From Paenibacillus silvisoli (GTDB lineage: Bacteria > Bacillota > Bacilli > Paenibacillales > Paenibacillaceae): a stretch of 64,000 nt of DNA. Both the position numbers and the translations under genes were made by a program. The notes under the pieces were generated by a model. It was not told where the DNA came from. It saw only the letters and a program-made list of their open reading frames with translations, and searched no databases. The DNA is taken from the NCBI RefSeq assembly GCF_030866765.1, contig NZ_CP133017.1, positions 4,074,001 to 4,138,000 on the forward strand. Reading direction: 5' to 3'. Shown one piece after another: positions 24,734 to 33,901 of this stretch (the stretch's first letter is position 1; the number at the start of each line of letters is the position of its first letter).

Positions 24734-25621
24734 CTATACGCCCCATTTAGCGCGGGCTTCCTCCATGCTGACCGTCGGACCGGCATGCCATCCATAGTGG
24801 CCCTTCGGCTTGGCGCCGATCCAGCGCTCGTCGACCGGCTCCGATTTGAGCTGGTAGCGCGTGTCCGCGCTGAACCGGTATCTGTTCGTTTGGTTCGTCA
24901 GCGATGCGTGCATCGTGTACATGCCGAAAATAAGCGCATCCCCCGCGCGGAATTCGGCCGTTGCCCAACGTCCGCCGAACTTGTTGATCAGCTCAAGCGG
25001 ATCCTTCGAAAACCAGCCGTCTACGCGGTCGCGGTCGACGTCCATTTGGCCGTACGTTTCGCGGATGCGGTCGAAATGCTGGGAACCGAGCAGAATGGCA
25101 AGGCCGCCAAGCTCATACGGGATGTCGTCCATCGGCGTCCAGAGCGTGTACAGGTTTTTGGTGCCGCGGCCCATGTAGACGATGTCGTAGTGCGCCCCGG
25201 TAAATCCGCCGGTCTCCACGGCGCGAATCCATTTGTAATCATACGTGATGCACTCGCCGCCGAGAAACCGTTCGAAAAAGCTCATCGTGGAGGCGCTGTT
25301 GACGACGTCCAGCAGCTCCTGCGGTTGATTTTCGCTGCCTTGGAAGCCGGCACCTTTGTTGTTCGAATTAATGATGCCGTCCTCCAGCGCCGTATCCGGC
25401 ATGAGCTTCCCTTGCTCTTCCATCTTGCTTAGAAAAGCTAGCCGCGCCTGCTGTACCTTCGTGCGATCGTGGAAGCCGCGAATGAATAAGTACCCGTCTT
25501 GTTTCAGCCGCTCGCGCAGCGCTTCTTCGTCGTCCAGAATGTCGTTCGCTTCACGCAGCTCCGTCATATAAGGACCGTTCATCTCCAGCTCGACTTCGCC
25601 CATTTTCACTTTAACCGTCAT
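24734..25621 (-). CDS. Phytanoyl-CoA dioxygenase (PhyH) family Fe(II)/2-oxoglutarate oxygenase
   Basis: 295 aa with the jelly-roll iron triad: HxD at His144/Asp146 (FTGAHYDIVYMGRG) and the distal His238 in YTMHASLTNQTNRYRFS, with Arg247/Arg249 available for 2-oxoglutarate. These enzymes hydroxylate small organic substrates using O2 and 2-oxoglutarate. The substrate cannot be read from sequence. An AraC/cupin regulator follows, which suggests an inducible catabolic or small-molecule role. Start ATG 25621 with GGGAGG 8 bases upstream. Confidence 0.88.
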   Translation of the reverse strand: MTVKVKMGEVELEMNGPYMTELREANDILDDEEALRERLKQDGYLFIRGFHDRTKVQQARLAFLSKMEEQGKLMPDTALEDGIINSNNKGAGFQGSENQPQELLDVVNSASTMSFFERFLGGECITYDYKWIRAVETGGFTGAHYDIVYMGRGTKNLYTLWTPMDDIPYELGGLAILLGSQHFDRIRETYGQMDVDRDRVDGWFSKDPLELINKFGGRWATAEFRAGDALIFGMYTMHASLTNQTNRYRFSADTRYQLKSEPVDERWIGAKPKGHYGWHAGPTVSMEEARAKWGV

Positions 25622-25892
25622 GCCCCGTGCCTCCCGAAAAATGTGATATGTCTGTAGTATAGAAGACGCGCAGCCGCCTGTCTTTGTTGAAACCGCTTCA
25701 ACATTTGTGCAAAAAGAAGCCGCCGCGGAGTTTGGGTTCCGGGGCGGCGAGACGGCGGAGGATTGTAACGGACATGGATGTCCGTTAGATATTAGTAGTA
25801 AAGAACCGGCCGGCAGGATACTTCGATGCTACCACGAATAGAAACGGATATCGAAACAGGATAAGTATATTCGGGAGAGGAGCTTTTTCGCC

Positions 25893-26129
25893 GTGCCAGT
25901 TGAATTGGAAGATTTCGGCCGCGTTTACCACGAAGAAGACGATACAATAATTACCGTAACGGCTCTCGCAATAGCTCAATATGAAGGAGATATCAGTTTT
26001 TATCTTTTTTCGTGCGACGCTGAATGGAATGTAATCAGTGACACACTTCACAACTCTCTACAAGAAGCATTTGGTAGTGCTGAGCTATCGAATAATTCGA
26101 TCATAAAATGGAATTCATCCAGGTGTTAA
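25893..26129 (+). CDS. Small AT-rich hypothetical protein, 78 aa
   Basis: GTG 25893 has a GAGGAG ribosome binding site about 10 bases upstream. The product is acidic, with LEDFGRVYHEEDDTIITVTA, then YEGDISFYLFSCDAEWNVIS and DTLHNSLQEAFGSAEL: an alpha/beta pattern that looks like a real domain. It is the only rightward gene in a long leftward region and is more AT-rich than its neighbours, which hints at recent acquisition. I do not recognise the family firmly. A leftward frame on the opposite strand (25785-26051) is its shadow. Confidence 0.55.
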   Translation: MPVELEDFGRVYHEEDDTIITVTALAIAQYEGDISFYLFSCDAEWNVISDTLHNSLQEAFGSAELSNNSIIKWNSSRC

Positions 26130-26180
26130 ACTACTGAATACAGACGGAAGTTAAACTGGGCTGCCGACATAAATAGCTGA

Positions 26181-26411
26181 CTATTCGTGTAAATCAGATA
26201 CTAAGTCCGACAGCAGCCTAGCTGTCCAATACTTCCGCGCATTGGCGTTGCGCAGATGCAGCGTGACCGGCTTGCCGTCACCGCCCGCAGGCGGTTCAAG
26301 CCGCAGCCGGTCGCCGCTCAAATCCTCGATGACGTTCACGATCCGATACCCCTGCTCCAGATAGTCGTCGATGGCCGCCTTCTCTTCGAGAAACTCTTGA
26401 TACTCCGACAT
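26181..26411 (-). CDS. Small hypothetical protein closing the pyrimidine operon, 76 aa
   Basis: The product begins MSEYQEFLEEKAAIDDYLEQ and continues GYRIVNVIEDLSGDRLRLE, then a basic C-terminal half (TLHLRNANARKYWTARLLSD). It starts at ATG 26411, only 7 bases after the hydantoinase stop at 26419, with an AGGTGAGG box, so it is translated from the same mRNA. It has no membrane or signal segment. Function unknown; its place suggests an accessory role in pyrimidine degradation or a passenger. Confidence 0.65.
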   Translation of the reverse strand: MSEYQEFLEEKAAIDDYLEQGYRIVNVIEDLSGDRLRLEPPAGGDGKPVTLHLRNANARKYWTARLLSDLVSDLHE

Positions 26412-26418
26412 CGCATCC

Positions 26419-27825
26419 TCACCTGCTCTCCGCCGTGCTGCCGTATTTGCCGCGATGCAAGAAACGTCCGCTTCCGGGCTGGCCAACAAAGGAACGGTCG
26501 CGGATAATAAATTCTCCGCGGCTCAGCACTGACACCGGCACGCCAGATACTTCAATTCCTTCGAACGGATTGTAATCGACGTTCATATGATGCGTCTCCG
26601 CGGAAATCGTCCGTTTCGCCGCAGGGTCGAAAATGACGATATCCGCATCGCTGCCGACGGCGATCGTTCCCTTCTGCGGGAAAATGCCGAACAGCTTCGC
26701 GGCGCGCGTGGAGATGACGTCGACGAACTGATTGAGCGTCAGCCGCCCCTTGCCGACGCCTTCGGAATAGAGCAGGCTGAACCGGTCCTCGATGATCGGC
26801 CCTCCGTTCGGGATTTTGCTGAAGTCGCCCGCTCCCAGCTCCTTCTGTCCCTTGAAATTGAACGAGCATTGATCCGAGCCGACCGTCTGCAATTGTCCGT
26901 TTTTGAGCGCGTTCCACAGCGCTTCCTGATGCTCCCGCGGACGTAACGGCGGCGACCAAACATACTTGGCGCCCTCGAAGTCAGGCTTCTCCAAGCACGT
27001 GATATCGAGCAGCAAATATTGCGGACACGTCTCGCCCCATATCCGCAGCCCCTCCAATCGGCCGTCCGCAATTTGCCGTACCGCTTCCTCGCATGTCACA
27101 TGGACGACATACAGCTGCGAATCGGCCAGTCCCGTCAGTCTGACCGCGCGGCCTGTCGCCTCGCCTTCCAGGACGGACGGCCGCGTCAGCGCATGATAGA
27201 TCGGCTCGGTATGCCCTTCGGCCAGCGCCTGCTTGATCAAATAATCGATGACATCGCCGTTCTCGGCATGCACCATGACCAGCGCCCCATGCTCCTTCGC
27301 GCTGAGAAGCGTGCGATAGAGGGTGCCGTCGTCGGCTTGAAGCACGTTTTTGTAGGCCATAAACACCTTGAACGAAGTGATCCCTTCCTCATTAATAACG
27401 GCAGGAAGCTCCGCCAAAACATCGTCGGTAATTTCGCCGATCATGAGGTGAAAGCCATAGTCGATGACGGCTTTCGCACGCGCTTTCTCATGCCAGGCGA
27501 GTATCGCGCTGCTAAGCGGCTTGCCTTTGTCCGTGAGGCAAAAATCGACGATCGTCGTCGTCCCGCCATAGGCCGCGGCAATGGTCCCGGTCTCAAAATC
27601 ATCCGCCGTAATCGTGCCGCCGAACGGCATATCAAGATGCGTATGCGGATCGACCCCGCCCGGAAATACGTAGCAACCCTCGGCATCGACGATTTCGGCT
27701 TGCGGAGCAAGCCGCTCCAGCTTCTCGCCGATCGCGGCGACGACTCCGTTCTCGATGAGCACGTCCGCTTGGCAGATGTCCGCAGCGGTGACGATGGTGC
27801 CGCCTCGAATAAGTTTGGCTGACAT
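26419..27825 (-). CDS. Dihydropyrimidinase / D-hydantoinase
   Basis: The 468-aa amidohydrolase opens the ring of dihydrouracil or dihydrothymine to the N-carbamoyl beta-amino acid. Metal ligands: HTHLDMPFGG near residues 60-70, the carboxylated Lys in ITSFKVFMAYKN, MVHAENGD (His), and the Asp of GSDQCSFNFKGQK. Start ATG 27825 (MSAKLIRGGTIVTAADICQA) with GGAGG upstream; 3 bases separate it from the stop of preA. Given preT and preA upstream and the ureidopropionase-type gene, dihydropyrimidinase is the likely physiological role rather than a general hydantoinase. Confidence 0.93.
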   Translation of the reverse strand: MSAKLIRGGTIVTAADICQADVLIENGVVAAIGEKLERLAPQAEIVDAEGCYVFPGGVDPHTHLDMPFGGTITADDFETGTIAAAYGGTTTIVDFCLTDKGKPLSSAILAWHEKARAKAVIDYGFHLMIGEITDDVLAELPAVINEEGITSFKVFMAYKNVLQADDGTLYRTLLSAKEHGALVMVHAENGDVIDYLIKQALAEGHTEPIYHALTRPSVLEGEATGRAVRLTGLADSQLYVVHVTCEEAVRQIADGRLEGLRIWGETCPQYLLLDITCLEKPDFEGAKYVWSPPLRPREHQEALWNALKNGQLQTVGSDQCSFNFKGQKELGAGDFSKIPNGGPIIEDRFSLLYSEGVGKGRLTLNQFVDVISTRAAKLFGIFPQKGTIAVGSDADIVIFDPAAKRTISAETHHMNVDYNPFEGIEVSGVPVSVLSRGEFIIRDRSFVGQPGSGRFLHRGKYGSTAESR

Positions 27826-27828
27826 GGC

Positions 27829-29103
27829 TTACGCCTCCTTTCGTTTGAGCGGCGCGATCGCCGCTTGCCGTTCGTTCCACGACATCGGGTTCAGCGTCCG
27901 CGGCTGCTCCACCATATCGATCGCGCCTTCGGCGGGGCATACGATCGCGCACAAATTGCAGCCGACGCAGTCCTCCTCGCGGACTTGCAAGTAACTGCGA
28001 CCATCGGCGTCCGTCAGCCGGTCGATGCACTGATGCGCCGTATCCTCGCAGGCGATATAGCACTTGTTGCACTCGATGCAGGTTTCCGTATTGATGCGCG
28101 CCGTCACCGCATAATTCAAGTCCAAATTGCCCCATTCCGTATAGCGCTCCACAGAGCGTCCCGTTAACTCGCTGACCCGCGAAATGCCTTTACGGTCCAA
28201 ATAGTCGTTCAAGCCGTCCAGCATATCCTCGACGATCCGGAAGCCGTGATGCATGACCGCCGTGCAAACCTGCACGCTCGTCGCGCCCATCAGCATAAAC
28301 TCGACCGCATCCCGCCAATCGGAAATGCCGCCGATGCCGGAGATCGGGACGTCGATGCGGGGATGGCGCGCGCATTCCGCCACCATGTTCAGCGCGATCG
28401 GCTTGACGGCGGGACCGCAGTAGCCCCCGTGCGAGCCTTTACCGGCGACATGCGGGATCGTGTTCCAGCTCTCCAAATCGACGCCGGCGAGCGAGTTGAT
28501 CGTGTTGATCAGCGAAATCGCATCGGCGCAGCCTCGCACCGCGGCGGCCGCCGTCGCCGTAATGTCGGTGATGTTCGGCGTCAGCTTGACGATGACCGGC
28601 GTGCGCGCCGCCTCTTTCGCCCAGTACGTTTGCTTCTCCACCAAGTCAGGCTGCTGTCCCGATGCGGAGCCCATCCCGCGTTCCGCCATCCCGTGCGGAC
28701 AGCCAAAATTCAGCTCCAGCCCGTCGACGCCGACGGCCTCCACCTTTTTCACGATTTCATGCCACTTCTCCCGCTTCGGCTCAACCATGAGCGATACGAC
28801 CAAAGCTCGGTCGGGAAAAAGCTTCTTCGTCTCGGCAATTTCCTTCAAGTTGACTTCAAGCGGCCGGTCCGTGATCAGCTCGATGTTGTTGAAGCCTGCG
28901 ACCCGCTGCCCGTTGTAGTGGATGGCCGCGAAACGGGAGGACGTGTTGATGATCGGATCGCCAAGCGTCTTCCAGACGGCGCCGCCCCAGCCTGCCTCAA
29001 ATGCCCGCTGCACCTGGTACCCGGTATTCGTCGGAGGAGCGGATGCCAGCCAAAACGGATTCGGCGACTTTATGCCAGATAAATCTATGCGCAAATCAGC
29101 CAT
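27829..29103 (-). CDS. preA: NAD-dependent dihydropyrimidine dehydrogenase subunit PreA
   Basis: 424 aa. An FMN-binding TIM barrel of the dihydroorotate dehydrogenase type (FWLASAPPTNTGYQVQRAFE, GGAVWKTLGDP, LNFGCPHGMAERGMGSA, ISGIGGISDWRDAVEF) is followed by a ferredoxin-like tail with two 4Fe-4S motifs (CIECNKCYIAC...C and CVGCNLCAIVCP). It reduces uracil or thymine with electrons from PreT. Start ATG 29103 (MADLRIDLSGIKS) with GGGGGG upstream; longer frames to 29274 fall inside preT. It overlaps preT by 8 bases. Confidence 0.95.
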   Translation of the reverse strand: MADLRIDLSGIKSPNPFWLASAPPTNTGYQVQRAFEAGWGGAVWKTLGDPIINTSSRFAAIHYNGQRVAGFNNIELITDRPLEVNLKEIAETKKLFPDRALVVSLMVEPKREKWHEIVKKVEAVGVDGLELNFGCPHGMAERGMGSASGQQPDLVEKQTYWAKEAARTPVIVKLTPNITDITATAAAAVRGCADAISLINTINSLAGVDLESWNTIPHVAGKGSHGGYCGPAVKPIALNMVAECARHPRIDVPISGIGGISDWRDAVEFMLMGATSVQVCTAVMHHGFRIVEDMLDGLNDYLDRKGISRVSELTGRSVERYTEWGNLDLNYAVTARINTETCIECNKCYIACEDTAHQCIDRLTDADGRSYLQVREEDCVGCNLCAIVCPAEGAIDMVEQPRTLNPMSWNERQAAIAPLKRKEA

Positions 29104-30496
29104 CGGAATGCCCCCCTTCCTGCGAATTGGATTCACCTGATGTTGAAGTTGAAGTCGAAACTGCCGCCCCCAACTCCTTATAAATCGCGTACGCGGCCAG
29201 CTTACCCTGCTGCGCCGCCGATACGACCATCGCTTCCCCTTGCCCGTCCCCGAAAATAATATCGCCCGCCGCATAAATGCGCGGAATCGACGTCTGATAA
29301 GTCGCCTGATCGACGGTTACGATCCCGCGCGAGTGCGCGAGGCCGAACTGGTCAATCAGATGCACATGCCGCTTCTGCCCGATCGCCTTGACGACCGCGT
29401 CCGCCTCGATCACAAACTCGCTGCCTTGCACAGGCACAGGCCGCGCGCGACCGCCGTCCGGGGAAGGCTCAAGCGTCATCCGAACGCATTCGAGCCCCTT
29501 CACGCGGCCGTTCTCGTCGCCCAAAATTCGCTGGGGAGCGGTCAGCCAGCGGAACGCAACGCCGTCGCTCTTCGCGAATTCGTACTCGAATTCGTAGGCG
29601 GTCATCTCCTGCCGAGTGCGGCGGTAGCATATTTCCACATGCTCCGCCCCCATGCGAACGGCGCAAGTCGCCGCATCGATCGCGGTATTGCCGGCGCCGA
29701 TTACGACCACGCGACGCCCGCCAAGCTCGGGCCTAAGCGCGACCTTCGTCCCCTCGACCAGCTCGATGGCGTCGTAAACGCCTCCCAGCTCCTCGCCGGG
29801 AACGCCCAGCAACGGCACCTTCGACATGCCTGCGGCCAGCAGCACGGCATCGAACCCGTTCAACAGCTCCTCGGCCGAAATATCTCTGCCGACGGCCATA
29901 TTGGTTCGAATATCAACGCCGAGGCCGCGAACCTGCTCGACCTCCCACAGCGCGATCGGCTGCGGCAGCCGGAACGAGACGATGCCGTACGTATTCAGGC
30001 CGCCTGCCTCCGACTTCGCTTCAAACACCGTCACGTCGAAGCCGAACCGGGCCAGCTCGCGCGCCGCGGACAAGCCGGCCGGCCCGCCGCCGACGACCGC
30101 GACGGAGCGGCCGATCCGGGCGCCGGCGGCGAAGAGCCGCTGCTCGTTCTTGATCGCCCAGTCGGTGGCGTACCGCTGCAAATCGCCGATCCGAATCGGC
30201 TTGGACGAACGATTCAGCACGCAAGCGCCTTCGCACAGCTCCTCAGTCGGGCAGACGCGCGCGCAGCTGGCGCCGACGGGGTTGGCGTCCATAATCGTGC
30301 GGGCGGAACCGGTCAGGTTGCCGGTCGCGATTTTTTTGATAAAGGACGGAATATTGATGCCGGTCGGACAAGCTTGAATGCATGGCGCGTCATAGCAATA
30401 GAGACAGCGGTTGGACTCCTCGATCGCTTCCTTCGGCCGCATGCCGGCTTTGACCTCGGCGAAATTTCGCTTCAACGCATCAGCGGAAATAAACAT
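29096..30496 (-). CDS. preT: NAD-dependent dihydropyrimidine dehydrogenase subunit PreT
   Basis: 466 aa, GltD-like. The N-terminal part has Cys clusters for Fe-S centres (CLYCYDAPCIQACPTGI, CARVCPTEELCEGACV); then FAD binding (VAVVGGGPAGLSAARELARF) and NAD(P)H binding (VVVIGAGNTAIDAATCAVRM). It passes electrons from NADH to PreA. The C-terminal tail is Ser/Thr-rich (VSTSTSTSGESNSQ), unusual and probably disordered. It lies 3 bases after the amidohydrolase gene. Confidence 0.95.
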   Translation of the reverse strand: MFISADALKRNFAEVKAGMRPKEAIEESNRCLYCYDAPCIQACPTGINIPSFIKKIATGNLTGSARTIMDANPVGASCARVCPTEELCEGACVLNRSSKPIRIGDLQRYATDWAIKNEQRLFAAGARIGRSVAVVGGGPAGLSAARELARFGFDVTVFEAKSEAGGLNTYGIVSFRLPQPIALWEVEQVRGLGVDIRTNMAVGRDISAEELLNGFDAVLLAAGMSKVPLLGVPGEELGGVYDAIELVEGTKVALRPELGGRRVVVIGAGNTAIDAATCAVRMGAEHVEICYRRTRQEMTAYEFEYEFAKSDGVAFRWLTAPQRILGDENGRVKGLECVRMTLEPSPDGGRARPVPVQGSEFVIEADAVVKAIGQKRHVHLIDQFGLAHSRGIVTVDQATYQTSIPRIYAAGDIIFGDGQGEAMVVSAAQQGKLAAYAIYKELGAAVSTSTSTSGESNSQEGGHSDG

Positions 30497-30499
30497 CGC

Positions 30500-31765
30500 T
30501 CATCCCCCCTCTCCCGTCGATAACCGCACCATCGTGCGGTACAGCAGCTCCGTTCCCAGCTCGATGTCGCGCGGCGCCGCGTATTCAAGCGGATTGTGGC
30601 TGATCCCGTCCCTGCACCGGACGAAAATCATCCCGTAATCGCACACCTGCGACATCGCGAGCGAATCGTGAAACGGCCCGCTCATCAGCTCCGGCGGCTC
30701 ATCGCCAAACAGCCCCGCCGCTTCCGCACGCATAACCCCTTTGATCCGCTCCGCGCAGTACCTAGCTTCGCTATTCGTATCCTCGCGTACCGTGTACGTT
30801 AACCCATGCCGTGCCGTAACGTCGTCCAATACGCGTCGCAATTGCGCTTCCCGCTCAGCCCGGCGAGCCATGTCGATATCCCGCAAATCTACGGTAAAGG
30901 TCACCTTCTCCGGAATGATGTTGCGCGAATTCGGAAATACCGTCAGCGAGCCGACCGTTCCGACCGTCGGAGCGCCAGGTACCGAACGGGCAAGCTCGTT
31001 CAGCGCAATAATGACATGAGCTGCTCCGACTAGCGCGTCCTTGCGCATCGGCATCGGCACGGAGCCGGCATGCCCGGCAAAGCCGGTCATCTCCACCGTC
31101 AGCCAGAGCGGACCCGAAATGCCGCTGACGATGCCGATCGGACGGTCCATCGCTTCCAGCACCGGCCCCTGCTCGATGTGCAGCTCCAGAAACGCCGAAA
31201 CCGTACCCGGCGCATATTGGGCCGCTTCGAAACCGGCAGGGTCGCCGCCGAAGGAAAGAAGCGCCTCGCGGCGGGTCACGCCTGCCGCGTCCGCACGCTC
31301 AAGCTCCCCTTCCTCCAGCGCGCCGGTAAGGCCTCGGACGCCGAACAGCCCTTTGTTGAAACGGCAGCCTTCCTCATCGCAGAAGGCGACGATCTCGATC
31401 GGCATTTCCGGCACGATGCCCTGCTCCGTCATCGTCTGGACAGCCTCCAGTGCGCCGAGCACGCCGATGACGCCGTCGAACCGTCCGCCATACGGCTGCG
31501 AGTCGATATGCGAGCCGGCCATCAGCAGCGGCTTGCCGGCGTCTTTGCCATCCAACCGGCCGATTAAATTGCCGAACGCGTCGATGCGGGTTTGCAGCCC
31601 GGCACCCTCCATCCAGCCTTTGACCAGCAGCACGCCTTGCAGGTCTTCCGGCGACAGCGCAAGCCGGCAGACGCCGGTATCGCCCAGCTTGCCGATTTGC
31701 GCCAATTCGTCGATCCGGCGGTGCAGCCGCTCCGGACGGATCGTCAAGCCATTCGATGCTGTCAT
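30500..31765 (-). CDS. N-carbamoyl-beta-alanine amidohydrolase (M20-type Zn hydrolase)
   Basis: 421 aa, M20/allantoate amidohydrolase-like. Metal ligands are visible in AGSHIDSQPYGGRFDGVIGV (His and Asp), CDEEGCRFN (Glu) and LELHIEQGPVLE (His). These hydrolases split N-carbamoyl amino acids to amino acid, CO2 and ammonia. In this operon the natural substrate is N-carbamoyl-beta-alanine or N-carbamoyl-beta-aminoisobutyrate, the product of dihydropyrimidinase. Closely related enzymes act on N-carbamoyl-L-amino acids or allantoate; operon context decides between them. Confidence 0.9.
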   Translation of the reverse strand: MTASNGLTIRPERLHRRIDELAQIGKLGDTGVCRLALSPEDLQGVLLVKGWMEGAGLQTRIDAFGNLIGRLDGKDAGKPLLMAGSHIDSQPYGGRFDGVIGVLGALEAVQTMTEQGIVPEMPIEIVAFCDEEGCRFNKGLFGVRGLTGALEEGELERADAAGVTRREALLSFGGDPAGFEAAQYAPGTVSAFLELHIEQGPVLEAMDRPIGIVSGISGPLWLTVEMTGFAGHAGSVPMPMRKDALVGAAHVIIALNELARSVPGAPTVGTVGSLTVFPNSRNIIPEKVTFTVDLRDIDMARRAEREAQLRRVLDDVTARHGLTYTVREDTNSEARYCAERIKGVMRAEAAGLFGDEPPELMSGPFHDSLAMSQVCDYGMIFVRCRDGISHNPLEYAAPRDIELGTELLYRTMVRLSTGEGG

Positions 31766-31785
31766 GTCCGTTCTCTCCTCCCTCG

Positions 31786-33153
31786 TTACGTTGAGACGCC
31801 GATCGCCGCAACGGCGGCGATGACGGTCCGCGCCACGAAATCGATCTCGTCATCCGTTGCCACGAATGGCGGACTGAGCGTGATAATGTTGTTGAAGCCC
31901 GGCACCGTATCGCCGTTCTTTCCGACGAGCAAGCCGCGGCTTCTGCATTCCGCGATCACTTTCAGCACCTTATCCGCCTCGGCCGGTTTCTTCGACGCTT
32001 GATCCTCGACCATTTCAATGCCGATCACCGAGCCGAACGATCGGATATCGCCGACGTTCGGATGCGACAGCAGCACCTGGAATCGCCGTGTCAGCTCCAG
32101 GCCGATTTGCGCGGATCGTTCCACGAGCCCCTCTTCCTCGAGAACCGCCAAATTCGCCAGCGCGACCGCGCACGACACTTGATTGCCGCCGAACGTATTC
32201 ACATGCCGGAAATGGCTGTTCGCTTCCTTCCGCTTAAAGCTTTCGTACAAATCCGCACGCACCGCCGTTGCCGATAAAGGCGAATATCCGCTTGTCAGCC
32301 CTTTGGCCATCGTCACGATATCCGGCGTCACGCCGTAATTGTGATGGCCGAACCGCTCGCCCGAGCGCCCAAAGCCGCAAATGACCTCGTCCATAATGAG
32401 CAGCACGCCGTACTTGTCGCAAATTTCCCGCACCTTCGGCAAATATTCGGCCGGCGGAACGATAATGCCGCCTCCGGTAATCGCCGGCTCCATTATGACG
32501 CCAGCGACGGAATCGGCCCCTTCCCAGTTGATCGCGTCCTCGATCGCATCGGCGCATTCCAGCTTGCAGCTGCCGTAGGTTTGTCCAAACGGACACCTAT
32601 AGCAGTATGGCGGCGGAACATGCTCGAAGCCGGCGCCTAGCGGTTCGTACTTCAGCTTGCGCTGCGCCTGTCCGGTCGCGCTCAGCGCCCCGAAGGAGCT
32701 GCCATGGTACGCGCGGTGCCGGGCGATGAATTTATGGCGGGCCGGCTCGCCGTTTTGATGAAAATGCTGCCTCGCAATCTTGAAAGCTACTTCGTTCGCA
32801 TCCGAGCCGGAGTTGGAAAAGAAGATGCGATAGTCGCCGCCCAGCCAGTCGTTGATCTTCTCGGCCAGCTCGATTGCCGGAATATGCGCCTGCATCATCG
32901 GCGAATAGGCGATCGTACGCATTTGCTCATAGGCGGCCTTCGCGATCGACTCCCGGCCATGGCCGACATTGACGCACCATAATCCGGACATGCCGTCAAA
33001 GTAACGTTTTCCTTCCGCATCCGTCACCCAGCTGCCTTCGCCGGACACGAAAATAAGCGGATTGTCGTTATGAGGCGAAATATGATGCCACACATACTTA
33101 CGGTCTTTCTGAAGCAGCTCCTCCGCGCGGTCTGCCGGTTGTCCGCCACTCAT
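31786..33153 (-). CDS. Class III (omega) aminotransferase, probably beta-alanine/pyruvate type
   Basis: 455 aa, PLP-dependent. Signature segments: HISPHNDNPLIFVSGEGSWV, FFSNSGSDANEVAFKIAR, PPAEYLPKVREICDKYG, LLIMDEVICGFGRSG (PLP ring-binding Asp) and MAKGLTSGYSPLSAT (Schiff-base Lys). It is first in the pyrimidine operon, so it likely removes the amino group of beta-alanine or beta-aminoisobutyrate to give malonate semialdehydes. Start ATG 33153 with GAAGGGGTGGGAG upstream. No PucR-type regulator is beside the operon and I could not see a convincing promoter. Confidence 0.88.
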   Translation of the reverse strand: MSGGQPADRAEELLQKDRKYVWHHISPHNDNPLIFVSGEGSWVTDAEGKRYFDGMSGLWCVNVGHGRESIAKAAYEQMRTIAYSPMMQAHIPAIELAEKINDWLGGDYRIFFSNSGSDANEVAFKIARQHFHQNGEPARHKFIARHRAYHGSSFGALSATGQAQRKLKYEPLGAGFEHVPPPYCYRCPFGQTYGSCKLECADAIEDAINWEGADSVAGVIMEPAITGGGIIVPPAEYLPKVREICDKYGVLLIMDEVICGFGRSGERFGHHNYGVTPDIVTMAKGLTSGYSPLSATAVRADLYESFKRKEANSHFRHVNTFGGNQVSCAVALANLAVLEEEGLVERSAQIGLELTRRFQVLLSHPNVGDIRSFGSVIGIEMVEDQASKKPAEADKVLKVIAECRSRGLLVGKNGDTVPGFNNIITLSPPFVATDDEIDFVARTVIAAVAAIGVST

Positions 33154-33299
33154 GCTCCCACCCCTTCGCCTCCATAAATGCCTTAATTCAGCATATTCGG
33201 CCGAGTCCCCGCTTATGGCAGCAGGTTGTCATTTCTTCATTAGCGGGTAAATAAGATGTACATACGTAAGCGCTTATTAATGCCAGGAGGCGGCCAGCC

Positions 33300-33770
33300 A
33301 TGTACGAAGCATGCATGCAAGCGCAATTGGAACTGCTCGCAAGCGAGTCTTGTCGCGTGCACCGCATTGTCGGGAACAGAACAGGAGATACCGTCATTCT
33401 GTATGGCAGCCGCGAAGGATTGGATCTTCATGCGCGGCTTGTCTTTGAATCCGGCATCGCCACGAAACGCCATATCAACGACCTTCATATGTACGTCAGC
33501 CCTATACCCGGCGAGCAGGCGTGGCGGCTCCAGTACATCCGCATTCTCGGCGACAAAATGAACCGGGGTTACGGCTCGATCATGATGGAGCTGCTGCTCG
33601 AGCGGGCGATGCTGGCGCAAATCCGTTACATCGACGGCCGCATGCAGCACGCGGAGCACCGCGAGCACTGCGATCGGCTGCGGCATTTTTACGCCAAATT
33701 CGGGTTCGAAATTGACGAAACGGGCTATCTCCTTTGGGAAAACAAAAATTCAAAAAAAGGACTTGCATAA
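33300..33770 (+). CDS. GNAT-family acetyltransferase
   Basis: 156 aa. The middle has the acetyl-CoA motif A (GDKMNRGYGSIMMELLLERA, residues ~84-103, with the RGYGS turn) and the end has motif B-like FYAKFGFEIDETGYLLW. The first ~80 residues are more divergent (RVHRIVGNRTGDTVILYGSR). The substrate is unknown. Start ATG 33300 with AGGAGG 9 bases upstream. It is divergent from the pyrimidine operon and runs toward two tRNA genes, whose promoter overlaps its end. Confidence 0.75.
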   Translation: MYEACMQAQLELLASESCRVHRIVGNRTGDTVILYGSREGLDLHARLVFESGIATKRHINDLHMYVSPIPGEQAWRLQYIRILGDKMNRGYGSIMMELLLERAMLAQIRYIDGRMQHAEHREHCDRLRHFYAKFGFEIDETGYLLWENKNSKKGLA

Positions 33771-33792
33771 TTTAAAATTTATGTGGTAAGAT
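33763..33792 (+). promoter_or_regulatory. Candidate tRNA operon promoter
   Basis: TTGCAT (33763-33768), 18 bases, TAAGAT (33787-33792) with a TGG extended -10. It overlaps the last codons of the GNAT gene and lies 25 bases before tRNA-Thr. Confidence 0.5.
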
Positions 33793-33816
33793 ACGTCTTG
33801 TGTTTCAGCAAAACGT

Positions 33817-33892
<76 letters not shown>

Positions 33893-33901
33893 TTACCTTT
33901 A

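Noticed and set aside
25785..26051. 88-codon leftward open frame
   Set aside because: It is the opposite-strand shadow of the better supported rightward gene 25893-26129 and lacks an RBS.
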